A stretch of 49,849 nucleotides of DNA from Pseudomonas brassicae. GTDB lineage: Bacteria; Pseudomonadota; Gammaproteobacteria; Pseudomonadales; Pseudomonadaceae. Each line of letters opens with the position of its first letter. The first letter of the stretch is position 1. The notes under the pieces were generated by a model. The model saw only the letters and a list, made by a program, of their open reading frames with translations. It made no database searches and was not told the DNA's origin. A program made the translations under genes and the position numbers. The stretch spans positions 1 to 49,849 of the forward strand of contig NZ_JAAHBU010000128.1 of assembly GCF_010671725.1 (NCBI RefSeq), given 5' to 3'. Shown here in pieces: positions 33,841 to 43,900 of this stretch.

Positions 33841-35317
33841 ACAGGCTCTGCGGCGCTTGCTGGCCGGCGCCTCGCTGGTACTGGCCACGACTGCCAGCGC
33901 AGCGGATGTTGCGCTCAAACCGTCTCAGGCGACACGCCCCGGCACCGCAGCGATCACGCTCAATCAGCAGGTTATCGACTTGAGCCTGAGCGATGCCATT
34001 TATCTGGGCCTGCGTAGTAACCGCACGATTCGTAGCGCCTACCTGGATCGAATCGCGCAAAAGTTCGACCTGCGCGTGGCCGAAGACCGCTTCACCCCCA
34101 AACTGCTGCTGAGCAGCCGCTACCTGGCGGCACGCAATCAGGACGATCACTACCGTCAAGGTGAAATCAGCCCCAGAACCACCCTGCTGACACCTTATGG
34201 CACCCGTGTCAGCCTGGACTGGAACAATCGCGCGACCATCGCCAACACCGCCGGGCGCAACCGCAACGACGGCGCGAGCATCAGCGTGATTCAACCGCTG
34301 TTACGCGGTGCCGGCCGTGACGTCACCACCGCGCCGGTGAGCCTGGCGCGCCTGAGCGAGCAGTCCAACCGCCTCGCACTCAAAAGCAGCGTCTCCCAAA
34401 GCATCACGCAAATCATCAGTGCGTACCACGAGTTGCTGCGCGCCCAGGAACAGTTGCAGATCGCACACGACGCATTGGCACGCACGCAGCGACTGCTGGA
34501 GGTCAACCGCGCGATGATTTCAGCCGGGCGCATGGCGGCATTCGAGATCGTCCAGACCGAGGCCGATGTGGCGACTCAGGAACTGGCAACCGAGGAAGCT
34601 GCCAATCAACTCGACAGCAGCCGGCTGGAACTGCTGCGCCTGCTGGCCTTGGACCTGCGGGCGCGGGTGCAGGCCACCGACCAGCTTCAGGCCCAGCGCA
34701 TCGAGGTGGATACCAACGACGCGCTGCTACAGGCGCAAGCCTTGCAGCCGAGTTATCTGAACCAGTTGATCGCCGTCGAGCAAGCGCGCATCAACCTGCT
34801 GGTCGCTCACAACGATCGCCTGTGGGATGTGTCATTGACCAGTGGTGCCAACCAGGTTCGTGATCGCACCTGGAACAGCGGCGTGCAGAACCGCTCGCGC
34901 ACCTGGGAAAGCTATGTAGGACTGCAGGTCGAGATCCCCATTGGTGACCTGTCCACCCGCCAGGCCGAAGTGCGCGCACAGGTCGAGGTAAAGAACCAGG
35001 ATGTGCGCCTGGCCGAGGCTCGCCAACTGCTCGAGCGGGATGTCGGCAACGCGGTACGCAACATCGGTACGCGCTGGCGTCAGTACGAAATAGCCCAGCG
35101 CGCCCGCGACCTGTCCAGGCGCAAACTGGAGATCGAGCGCGAAAAACTGACCGTCGGGCGTTCCAGCAACTTTCAGGTGCTCAGCTTCGAAGCCGACCTG
35201 CGCGATGCCGAAAGCGCACGCCTCAATGCACTGATCGCCTACCTCAATGCCCAGGCGCAACTGGACGACACCCTGGGTACGACACTGACCAGCTGGGATA
35301 TCACCTTGAATGACTGA
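33833..35317 (+). CDS. TolC-family outer membrane efflux protein
   Basis: This is the outer-membrane channel of the exporter. The 494-residue protein has a signal peptide (cleavage about ATTASA-AD, residues 23/24) and no lipobox Cys, so it is TolC-like and not an acylated OprM type. It shows two long helical repeats with Gln/Arg/Ala/Leu-rich coiled coils (about 175-270 and 385-480) and beta segments such as SLDWNNRATI. The ATG at 33833 overlaps the permease stop. A frame extension upstream is only overlap with the permease gene. Confidence 0.92.
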   Translation: MIEQALRRLLAGASLVLATTASAADVALKPSQATRPGTAAITLNQQVIDLSLSDAIYLGLRSNRTIRSAYLDRIAQKFDLRVAEDRFTPKLLLSSRYLAARNQDDHYRQGEISPRTTLLTPYGTRVSLDWNNRATIANTAGRNRNDGASISVIQPLLRGAGRDVTTAPVSLARLSEQSNRLALKSSVSQSITQIISAYHELLRAQEQLQIAHDALARTQRLLEVNRAMISAGRMAAFEIVQTEADVATQELATEEAANQLDSSRLELLRLLALDLRARVQATDQLQAQRIEVDTNDALLQAQALQPSYLNQLIAVEQARINLLVAHNDRLWDVSLTSGANQVRDRTWNSGVQNRSRTWESYVGLQVEIPIGDLSTRQAEVRAQVEVKNQDVRLAEARQLLERDVGNAVRNIGTRWRQYEIAQRARDLSRRKLEIEREKLTVGRSSNFQVLSFEADLRDAESARLNALIAYLNAQAQLDDTLGTTLTSWDITLND

Positions 35318-36584
35318 GGCCACGCCAAAGCCGCCGCAACGGTATACCTACACGCTCTGGGGCGCACTGGCCCTTGCGCTGCTATTAGGCATCCTGACGC
35401 TGGTACGCATGATGCACGCTGACGCCGAGCAGCTATCGACTGCCGACGGCAACTGGGTTGCGGTTGTGCCACAACTGCTGGAAAACCAGCTGGGCCTGGT
35501 CGGACGTATCGAAGCAAGCAGCCATATGACCCTTGCTGCCCCCTTCGATGGCGTTATCAAAGAACTGAATGTCACGCCGGGACAACAGGTGGAACGCGCT
35601 CAGCGCTTGCTCACGCTGGATACCACACAACTGGATATAGAACTGCGCCAGGCCCTTGCCGACCTGCTCAAGGCCCGACGCACCGTTCAGGAACTGCAGA
35701 ACTGGGCGCACGGCCCGGAGGTAGCAAGAGGCCGGCGCACGCTGAGCACTGCCCAGCTCAGCCTCAGCGATACCGAGTCCAAGCTGGCCGATACCCGTGC
35801 CCTGCTGGCCCGCGGCATCGTCGCCCGGATGGAGGTGGATGCACTGCAACAGCAATTGAAAATGCAGCGTCTAGACCTGCAGGCAGCCAGATCGGAGCTG
35901 GCCGAGACCGAGGCAAAAGGCCGCGGCGAGTACCGCGAAATTGCCGATATGGAACTTGCCAATGCCCAGGCTCGCCATCAGTCGCTGTCGCACATGCACT
36001 CGATGCGGGAAATTGTCGCACCGTTTGCCGGCGTAGCCATTCGCCCCGCCACGCGCAGCAACGAAGCCGCCACCGTAAAGGTCCAGGTAGGCGCCCGGGT
36101 AACGCAGGGCACACCGCTGTACGAACTGGTCAATCACGAGCAGTTGCAGGCCAGTGCACAGGTCGATGAGGTCGACCTGCATCAGCTTGGCCTGGGCCAG
36201 CAGGTCAGCGTGAGCGGAGATGGATTTGCAGGGCTTACCCTGTCGGGGCGCATCGAAGCCATCGGTGTACAGGGACATGCCGCTGATACACCAGGGGCCG
36301 GGGCGACCTACGATGTGCTGGTAGCCATCGACGTGCCTGATCCACAGCAACGTCAACGCATTCGCCTGGGCATGAGCGCCCGACTGGCAGTCATCACCTA
36401 TCGAAACGCGCAAGCAATCGCGGTACCGCCCAGTGCGCTACGCCGTGACGCTGCGGGCCAGACGGTGGTGCGCTTTCGCCCGACACTGCAACAGCCGGCA
36501 CGCGAGGTGCCAGTGACCGTGGGTCAGGCAGTCGCCACAGGCGTTGAAGTGCATGGCCTGGAGGCCGGCTTCGTAGAGCGGTAG
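35310..36584 (+). CDS. Periplasmic membrane-fusion protein (HlyD/MacA type)
   Basis: This adaptor joins permease and outer-membrane channel. The 424-residue protein has an N-terminal membrane anchor (TLWGALALALLLGILTLV, about 14-33) and a split lipoyl/barrel-sandwich domain (MTLAAPFDGVIKELNVTPGQQV and MREIVAPFAGVAIRP). A long coiled-coil hairpin lies at about 105-220, and a C-terminal beta-barrel domain follows. It is last in the operon; in macAB operons the adaptor is usually first. It overlaps the TolC-like gene by 8 bp and ends at the shared terminator. Confidence 0.92.
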   Translation: MTEATPKPPQRYTYTLWGALALALLLGILTLVRMMHADAEQLSTADGNWVAVVPQLLENQLGLVGRIEASSHMTLAAPFDGVIKELNVTPGQQVERAQRLLTLDTTQLDIELRQALADLLKARRTVQELQNWAHGPEVARGRRTLSTAQLSLSDTESKLADTRALLARGIVARMEVDALQQQLKMQRLDLQAARSELAETEAKGRGEYREIADMELANAQARHQSLSHMHSMREIVAPFAGVAIRPATRSNEAATVKVQVGARVTQGTPLYELVNHEQLQASAQVDEVDLHQLGLGQQVSVSGDGFAGLTLSGRIEAIGVQGHAADTPGAGATYDVLVAIDVPDPQQRQRIRLGMSARLAVITYRNAQAIAVPPSALRRDAAGQTVVRFRPTLQQPAREVPVTVGQAVATGVEVHGLEAGFVER

Positions 36585-36601
36585 ATACGCCCGCACAAAA
36601 A

Positions 36602-36629
36602 AAACGCCGCAGACTGTGCTGCGGCGTTT
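36602..36629. terminator. Shared bidirectional terminator between exporter and KAS III
   Basis: AAACGCCGCAG (36602-36612) and CTGCGGCGTTT (36619-36629) form a perfect 11-bp stem with loop ACTGTG. The minus strand continues with eight T in a row, so it is a strong terminator for the KAS III gene. On the plus strand TTTGCTT follows, a weaker one for the exporter operon. The two converging units end here. Confidence 0.9.
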
Positions 36630-36644
36630 GCTTGCCCCGCGCGC

Positions 36645-37577
36645 CTACTGTCCGGCGCGCTGGATGATCGCAGAGCCCCAAGACAGCCCCACGCCGAAAC
36701 CACTCAAGGCCACACGCTTGAAGTCCGAGCCCAGAACGTGCTTTTCCAGCAGCAGCGGAATACTGCTGGACACGGTATTGCCGGTTTCCAGCATGTCCTT
36801 GATGAACTTGCTCGGGTCATCCTCAAAACGGCGCGCCACTGCATCGACAATTGCGGCACTGCCTTGGTGAATGCAGAAGGCATCGATATCGCCAGGCTGC
36901 AGGCTCGATTCACCCAGCAACTCATGCAGATGAGCAGGCACCTTGAGTAACGCGAAGTTGAAGACCTGACGACCGTTCATGAAGAACACGCCATCACTGA
37001 CCTTCAAATGCGGTGCGCCAGCACCATCGGTACCGAACTTGGCCTTGCCCAGGGTCCAGGCAGCATCCTCGCCCATCCAGGTGGCCGTGGCGGCATCACC
37101 GAACAGCATGGTGGTGTTGCGGTCTTCAGGGTCGACGATCTTCGAGTACGGGTCAGCCGTAATAAGCAGACCGTTTTTCAGCCCCGCCGCCTCCATGAAG
37201 CCTTTGAGAGCGTAGATGCCGTACACATAGCCAGAGCATCCCAGGGAGATGTCGAACGCCGCCACGTGAGTGGGCAGCCCGAGCTTGTGCTGCACGATCG
37301 CGGCAGTGTGCGGCAGGCCTTCTTCATCACCGTTCTGGGTGACGACAATCAGCGCGTCGATGGCATCGCGGGACAGTTGCGGGTTGCTGGCGAACAGCAC
37401 ATTGGCTGCCTCGACACACAGGTCGGAAGTTTCCTGCTCGTCAGCCTTGCGCGGGAGAAACGCCGATCCGATCTTTCCTAGGATGAATTCTTCATCCTTG
37501 GCAAACTTGGCGCCTTGGGCATAGTTGTCCAGGCCCTGTGCGGGCACGTAGCTCGCAATGCTTTTAATGCCAATCAT
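36645..37577 (-). CDS. 3-oxoacyl-ACP synthase III-like protein of the flagellin glycosylation island
   Basis: This is a thiolase-fold condensing enzyme of the FabH family. I start at ATG 37577 (MIGIKSIASYVPAQG), which gives 310 residues, the FabH length. The catalytic triad is visible: Cys114 in DISLGCSGYVYG, His237 in FCIHQGSAAI, and Asn267 in ETGNTVSSSIP; SGFGVGLSWG is near the end. A homologue (orf3) lies between the glycosyltransferase genes and fliC in P. syringae, where it is linked to flagellin glycan. A role in making an acyl group for the glycan is inference. It could also be a second housekeeping FabH. Confidence 0.9.
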   Translation of the reverse strand: MIGIKSIASYVPAQGLDNYAQGAKFAKDEEFILGKIGSAFLPRKADEQETSDLCVEAANVLFASNPQLSRDAIDALIVVTQNGDEEGLPHTAAIVQHKLGLPTHVAAFDISLGCSGYVYGIYALKGFMEAAGLKNGLLITADPYSKIVDPEDRNTTMLFGDAATATWMGEDAAWTLGKAKFGTDGAGAPHLKVSDGVFFMNGRQVFNFALLKVPAHLHELLGESSLQPGDIDAFCIHQGSAAIVDAVARRFEDDPSKFIKDMLETGNTVSSSIPLLLEKHVLGSDFKRVALSGFGVGLSWGSAIIQRAGQ

Positions 37578-37768
37578 TCTGGCTTCCCAAAAATTAGCTG
37601 CTCTATTCACCGCTCGCATGAACGTGGGCATCGATTGCACAGACGTCACCACACACGGCGGGCGCAATGCCGGCAGCGTTTGCCTGCAGTACACTTACAG
37701 ATGCACTTTATGACTTGCAGGTCACGCCAAGCGCTCACAATCGCATATTTTGCAGCGCTCCGTCATCT

Positions 37769-37807
37769 GCAACAGTGGCGATAGCGCCAGGCGCGAGCCG
37801 CTGTTGC
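37769..37807. terminator. Two-level hairpin between KAS III and fgt2
   Basis: GCAACAGTGGC (37769-37779) pairs with GCCGCTGTTGC (37797-37807) with one wobble; an inner GCGCC-A-GGCGC stem lies within the loop. It begins about 30 bp after the fgt2 stop, inside a 260-bp gap. There is no T-tract, so it may be a REP-like or stability element. I see no gene in this gap and no convincing promoter for KAS III. Confidence 0.5.
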
Positions 37808-37837
37808 AGAGAGGTCAAGTGCCTTCAGAGGGGGCGA

Positions 37838-40768
37838 TCAGCGTACCGCAGCGGCACCTGCAACCGTGAACCCTCGCCCGTGCCGCGACAAATGTCGACT
37901 GTAGGCCGGGTCAGCATCGATAAGCGCCTGCCACTTGTCACACATGGCACGCTGCTCGGCCAGGAAACGCTGTTGTTTCTGTGCCTGGGTCGCCGGGTCG
38001 ACTTGACGCTGGCTGACACTGCCTTCGTGCAACAACGTCGCATGCGGCGTCCACACCACAAGGTAGCCGAGTGCGCCCACCTTCAGACACAGGTCGACAT
38101 CGTTGTAGGAGACTTTGAACGCCACCTCATCAAGCCCGCCCACCGCCTTGTAGAGTGAAGTACGGATCATCAGGCAGGCGGCTGTTACCGCACTGTAGTT
38201 CTGGTCGCAGTGGGTACGATTCATGTAGCTGCTGGCCGTGGGCTGAGAGCCGATGAACGGATGCTCGGCAGGCCCACGCAACCCGAGTACCACGCCCGCA
38301 TGCTGCAATGTGCCATCAGCGTGCAGCAATCGCGCCGACGATCCCGACTTCCGGACGTTGCGCGTGATTGAGCAGTTCGTCCAGCCAGTCACCCTCGGTG
38401 ATTGCGGTGTCGTTGTTCAGCAGCACCAGGTATTCGCCACGCGCCTGCTCTGCGGCCAGGTTGTTGATGGCCGAATAGTTGAACGGGTGCGGATAGCGCA
38501 ACACCCGCAGTTTCGGGTTCGCCATCGACTCCAGGCCCTGCAGCCACTGCAAGGCTTCGGGCGTTTCGCTCTGGTTGTCGACCAGCAGGATTTCATAGTT
38601 GCTGTAGCGCGTACGCTCAAGCAGGGTTTCGACACAGCGTTGAACCATCGGCAACTGATCCTTGGTAGGGATCAGGATCGACACCAGTGGTCGCTCGGCA
38701 TGACCATAACGCAGGTGATAGACGCGTGGCCGCGACTGCAGCACCACGGCGTTATTGAACCCGCGGTTGACCAGATGGCGACGCAATACCCCAATTTCAT
38801 CGCGATTGAACTCAACTTCGTCCGGCTGGGCAGTGAGCAACGGCGTGTCGATATGACCAATACCCTGCATGCCGCCCTGCTCGATCAGGCGCATGATCAG
38901 GTCGAATTCCACCGCCTGCGGGAACTGGCCGCTATAGCCACCGACCTGGAAGAACGCGTCACGCTCGATCAGCCAGTGCCCAGCCATCATGCGAGGCTGC
39001 GACAGCAACAGGTCGAGATTGAATGATGGGCGCAGCCACGAGTCGAGCGTGCCATCGGCGAGCTTCTGCAACTCATCGCCATACACGGCACGGCAACCGG
39101 AAACCTGTTGCAGATCATGTGCAACCTGCAGCAAGCCGTTTGGCGCAAATTGCACGCCACTGCGTGCCAGCATGACCCAGTTCCACTCGGTTGCCTCAAG
39201 CAGTTGCATCAGCGGCTGATGCCAGCTGCTTTCCTGCACCTGCAGAAAATGCACACGATCGTGCAGCGATGTGGCAACCGGTGGCTGCACAGTGGTCAAC
39301 ACCACCAGACGGAAGCGCTTGTAGTGCCCTTCGAACAGACTGTCGAGCGAGACTTGCAGGCGCTCGATATCACCGTCCAGGTCCAGCAGCACAATTCTCA
39401 GCAGCGGACCACCACCTGCATCCTGCAACGCCTGCAACTGCTGCTCAGGGCTGCTGCGCCCTGCTCGTGGAGCACTGCATGCAAACGACCCGACTGACTG
39501 TTGCCGAATACGTCGTCAGCCCCTTGCAATCGCTGACGCCACTGCGCATAGCGCTGTGCCTGCTCACTGAGCCCCGCGCTGACAAGGCATTGCTCAAGCG
39601 CAGCCACCAGTTGTGCATTGAAAGGGTAGGCGTCCAGGCTATCGAACAATTGCGCCTGAAGCTGATCGGCGGGAATGAATGGCAGGCGCGCGAGCAGTTC
39701 GGCCTGTGCAAGCAGCGTCGACTCCAGCTGTTTGCGCTGCAGTGGCGAGCATGGCTGGAACTGAACCCGCCACTCGATGGCTTCCAGGGCATCGAAGAAT
39801 GCCGTCGTGTAGAAGGGCAATGCAACAAACTGGGTGGGCTGAAAATGCCATTCAGGGCGCAAATGCGAAGCGGACCAGTTACACCGCAGGATTTCCCTGA
39901 AGGCCATCGAACGCTGCTCACGCAAACATTGTGCAATGCCATCCAGCGTACGTTCGAGCAGCTCGACGCGACTTGATCGCGCGTCCTCCTCGAATGCCTC
40001 TGGCAAATCGGCAAGCGCGGCCACACACAGTTCGCGTACAGGCTCAGCGGCGCCGTCCTGCCCTGCCAGGCGCTCGCCCAATGCACCATAAGGCTGAGTC
40101 TGGCTGCGATCGAGCTCGGCAACTCGGAAGGCTACCGGCAACAGCCGCGCCCTGGCCTTGCCCAGCATGAACAACCCATGCGCCAGTTCGAGCCCGTCGC
40201 CTCCCAGCGTCGCCGCAGCCGCAGACCAGCTGCGCACCAGTTCGGTACGGCATACGGCATGCAGCGTCGGGATGAAATGTTCGGCAAACGCACCAAGGCG
40301 CTCTGCGGCAGTGGCCTGCGAGCAATCCTCAGGCCCCTTGCGGTCGCGTACGTAATACTTGGTCTGCGCGCCGACTGGCGATTGCATCAAGGTGTAGCCA
40401 TGGCACAACCCGTACTCGGCATTCTGCTCCAGGAACGCCAGGCTCTGGGCCAGGCCATCGAACAGCAGGAAGTCGCTGTCGGGCACAAGCACCATGTAGG
40501 GCGTTGTAACCTGCTCCACTGCCTGACGCAGTTTTTCCCCGTCACATTGCCCCGCCAACGGCGGTGCGTGGTGATAAGCCACGGCTGGAAACTGTGCCCG
40601 GACCTCGCTGGCAGGTTGCGCCGAGGTGTCGACGACAATCAGCGAACAGGCCAGGTCACTGTAGTAGCGCAACGTGCGTCGCAGGTAGTCGGGGCGATTG
40701 TGTGTGAGCACCACCAGGGTCAAGTGATTAGCCAGTGAAACGGGGACTTGGGGCTGACGGTCTTGCAT
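37838..40768 (-). pseudogene. fgt2: Large flagellin glycosyltransferase (Fgt2-like), two frameshifts in this sequence
   Basis: From ATG 40768 (MQDRQPQVPVSLANHLTLVV, AGGTGAA upstream) the frame gives a TIGR00180-like GT2 domain (LTHNRPDYLRRTLRYY, VPDSDFLLFDG) and a helical region. One base is lost near 39448 (CCC, probably CCCC). The second frame (LQALQDAGGGPLLRIVLLDLDG onward) has a second GT2 domain with ILIPTKDQLPMVQRCVETLL, LLVDNQSETPEAL and LLNNDTAI. Two bases are lost in a GCGCG run at about 38330. The third frame (RLLHADGTLQHAG to the stop) completes it. Repaired, it is about 977 residues, close to Fgt2 of P. syringae. The order fgt1-fgt2-KAS III is the same. Confidence 0.85.
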
Positions 40769-40785
40769 GTGTGAGTTCACCTGTA

Positions 40786-40800
40786 CGGCACCACGTGCCG
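40786..40800. promoter_or_regulatory. Inverted repeat just upstream of fgt2
   Basis: CGGCAC-CAC-GTGCCG is a perfect 6-3-6 inverted repeat 18 bp before the fgt2 start, next to its ribosome-binding site. It could fold in the leader RNA and reduce translation, or bind a dimeric protein. Confidence 0.3.
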
Positions 40801-40884
40801 ATGGAAAAATGTGCCGCCTGGGGCGTTTTTTTGGCAATAAGCGCACTGTGTGCAGGAACTGCGCCAACGGCAGGCGCAAAGGCA

Positions 40885-40908
40885 GCGGTGGCGCAATGGC
40901 ACCACCGC
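40885..40908. terminator. Imperfect hairpin after fgt1
   Basis: GCGGTGGCGC and GCACCACCGC form a 10-position stem with one mismatch and a 4-base loop, 9 bp after the fgt1 stop. No good T-tract follows. It may be a weak terminator or a stability element between the two glycosyltransferase genes. Confidence 0.35.
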
Positions 40909-40916
40909 GCGGAGCA

Positions 40917-43900
40917 TCAGTCCGCCAGCCACCCCCAGACCCAATGCTGCAGGTTGTCGGCACGCAACACGTAATCGCGCAGCACCGCCTCACGCAGTGC
41001 ATCGCCCATACGGTAACTGGCATCGGGGTCGGCCAGGTGCATGCGGATTGCCGTCAACCATTCTTGCGTACTGTTGCTGTAAACCCGCGTACACGGCAGG
41101 TCACTGCGGTAGGCTTCGGTGTCGGTGCACACGACCGGGTAACCACAGGCACCGTACTCCAGCAGCCGCAAGTTGCTCTTGCAGTCGTTGAAGACATGAA
41201 ACTCGAGCGGTGCAAGCGCCAGGTCGAGATTGAGGCTGGCCAGCTTGGCCGGATACTGATCCAGGCCGATCACCGGATGAAATTCGTGGATGTAAGGTCG
41301 CAGCTTGTCCGGACACATACCGAAGAACACCCACTCGACTTCGTCAGCCAGTTCGCGCACCACCTCGGCAATGATTTCCAGATCACCCGTGTGGCTGGTA
41401 CCGCCGCCCCAGCCTACGCGCGGCTTGGCGGAGGTCGCGCGCTGGCCGCGCAGCCCGTCCCACAGGTGCGCCGCGAGCATGTTGGGTACCACCCGAATGT
41501 CCTGATGCATGCCGCTCAGCATGTTGGCCAGCGCCTGGGTAGTCACCACCACCCGGTCGCAATTGGCGATGCCGCGACGCAACTGCGCCTCGGTATCCTT
41601 GGGTTTGTTGCGTGCATGGGTGTTCTTGACGGGGGCCTGGAGTACATAGTCATCCATCTCGAAGATACGCCGGGCATTGCTGAAGGTCTTGAGCCGCACA
41701 ATGTCATTGACCGAGTCTTCGGTATGGCGCAGCTGCAGAATCAGTACATCCGGGTCCATGCGCGCCAGCTCGACCACTGACGGCGACTCGTGGCTGACAC
41801 GCCCCACCACCCGCCCTGCCGCTTCAAGCTCCAGAAATGGCTGGATCACTCGATAGTGCCCGACGGCCGAGGAATTGACGGGCAAACCGAGCACAGCAGG
41901 CAGCGAGCGCGAACACAATGGATTCCAACTGCCCCGAACACTTGGTTCCAGGGCAAAGGAGGCACTGGCCAGGCTCAGATTGGGGTTGTATGCCGGATCA
42001 TTGACGACCTTGGGCAACCAGCGCAGATAGAAGTCTTCCTGCTGCTTGCGCTGCTGGGTTTCAGATGCCATGCGCACGGCCACCGGCGCTCGCACCACCG
42101 TCGAGTATGGCGTCCACACGAGCAGGTAGCCTTGCGTCGATGCACGCAGGCAAAGGTCCGCTTGGGCCAGATTGCCGTCGAACATCGCCTCGTCCATCCC
42201 GCCCAGATTGTCGTAGAGCGACTTGCGCACCATCAGGCAGTCAGCGCTCAGGGCACTCCAGTTCTGCGCCACCTGCAACCGTTGCATGTAGCCTCGGCCA
42301 TACCCGGGCTCGCCGGGCATCACATCACCGACCCCGTTACCGACACCCAGTACCCGACCGGCATGCACGATCTTGCCCTGGGGATCGAGCACCTTGGCAC
42401 CCACAAGCCCCACCTCGGGCCGGGCCGCATGATTGACCAGCTCCGCCAACCAGTCGCCAGCGACGATTTGCGAGGCTGGCGAAAGCAACAGCAGGTATTC
42501 GCCACGGGCTTGATCGCCGGCAACATTGAGCAATTGCGCTGCGCACGTGGCGCCGCTGGGGTACAGGACACGCAACAACCCGCCGGCCACCTGCCCCATG
42601 GCGTCAAGCCAGGTGCGCATATCGCCAGTGCCAGTGTCGCTTGCGACGATCAGTACCTCGTAAGGTGCGTAGACGGTACGCTCCAGCAATCCCTGAATGC
42701 AGGTTTGAAGTGCCAGAAGATCAGCACCTGCCAGAATGATGACGGACACCAGCGGTGCGCACGCCAACGGGTAATCGATACGGTTGAGCAAGGCCAGCTC
42801 ATCGTGGCGAATGCGATGCTCCACACCAAGCCGTCGAAGGTGCGCAGCCACCACCGTTGCGTTGTGCTCGACGACCTGCGGCAGCGACAGCCACTGCGCA
42901 AAGCTTAGCGTCGACTCCAACTGAACTTCCGCGATGTGCTCGACCGCCTGTAGCCCTGCCGATTCCACCACACGCCACAGCAGGTCATGGGGGGCCAGTT
43001 CGTCGAACGCCACATCGAACCCGCCCAGGTCGGACGCGACCTGACAGTCGAAGGCCAGCGCACGCCCGACATACGGGTAAGCACGCATCAGGTCCAGGTT
43101 GAACGCCGGCTTGAACACCGGCTCGGTCGACTCGCCTTCCAGCAGTGCACCTTCATCACTGTAGATACATGCCACCCCTGGCAGCACCGCGATGCGCTCG
43201 GCCAGCACCAGCAGCGCCGAGGCACCGAGCACGTCACCCGCCCGCAAAAGATAGACCCAGTCGCCCTCAGCGGCCTGCGCGATCAGCCCATTGAGCGAAT
43301 CGACCCATGACGACTGCAAGGCCAACGGGATAATGCTGGCGCCAGGTAGCGCGGGGCCATCTGACAACAATGTGATCGGGGCCGCCGCATACTGCTGCTG
43401 CGCAAGACTGTCCAGTGTCAGTTGCACCCCCGCCGGATCGTTATGCTCATCCAGAATCACCGGCAAGACACGCGGCTGCCGGGGCCACGCGGCGATGGTC
43501 TGGGGCATCAGGCGCAACTGACTATCGCTGAACCGCCGACAGTCGAGCCACTGCCGATAGAACTGGGCATAGCTTTCGCAGTCGCTGCCCACACGCCCCT
43601 GCAAGCGCGTTTGCCAATTACCGAGCACCCGCACCAGGCACACCTCCTGCCATTGGCGAGGCAACTCGTGCGCCTGGGTCAACGCCACATAACGCACCCA
43701 ACCATGGGCCGGGGCATGTTCGCCGGTACGCGATGAAAGCATCTGCATCAGCCACCGCCACTCGGTCTTGGCCAGCTCACGCACCGCAGGCTGCTTGCTC
43801 AGGCGGTCGGGATGCAGGCGTTCCACCGCCAGGCTGCTGTTGAGCATGACCATATTGCCGCGACGCAGCAGGCAGATGAACAGCGCCTGATCGAGCAGCG

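Noticed and set aside
37838-41023. Separate small glycosyltransferase genes instead of one broken fgt2
   Set aside because: The three frames join into one protein whose order and motifs match the large Fgt2-like proteins, and the inner starts lack ribosome-binding sites.
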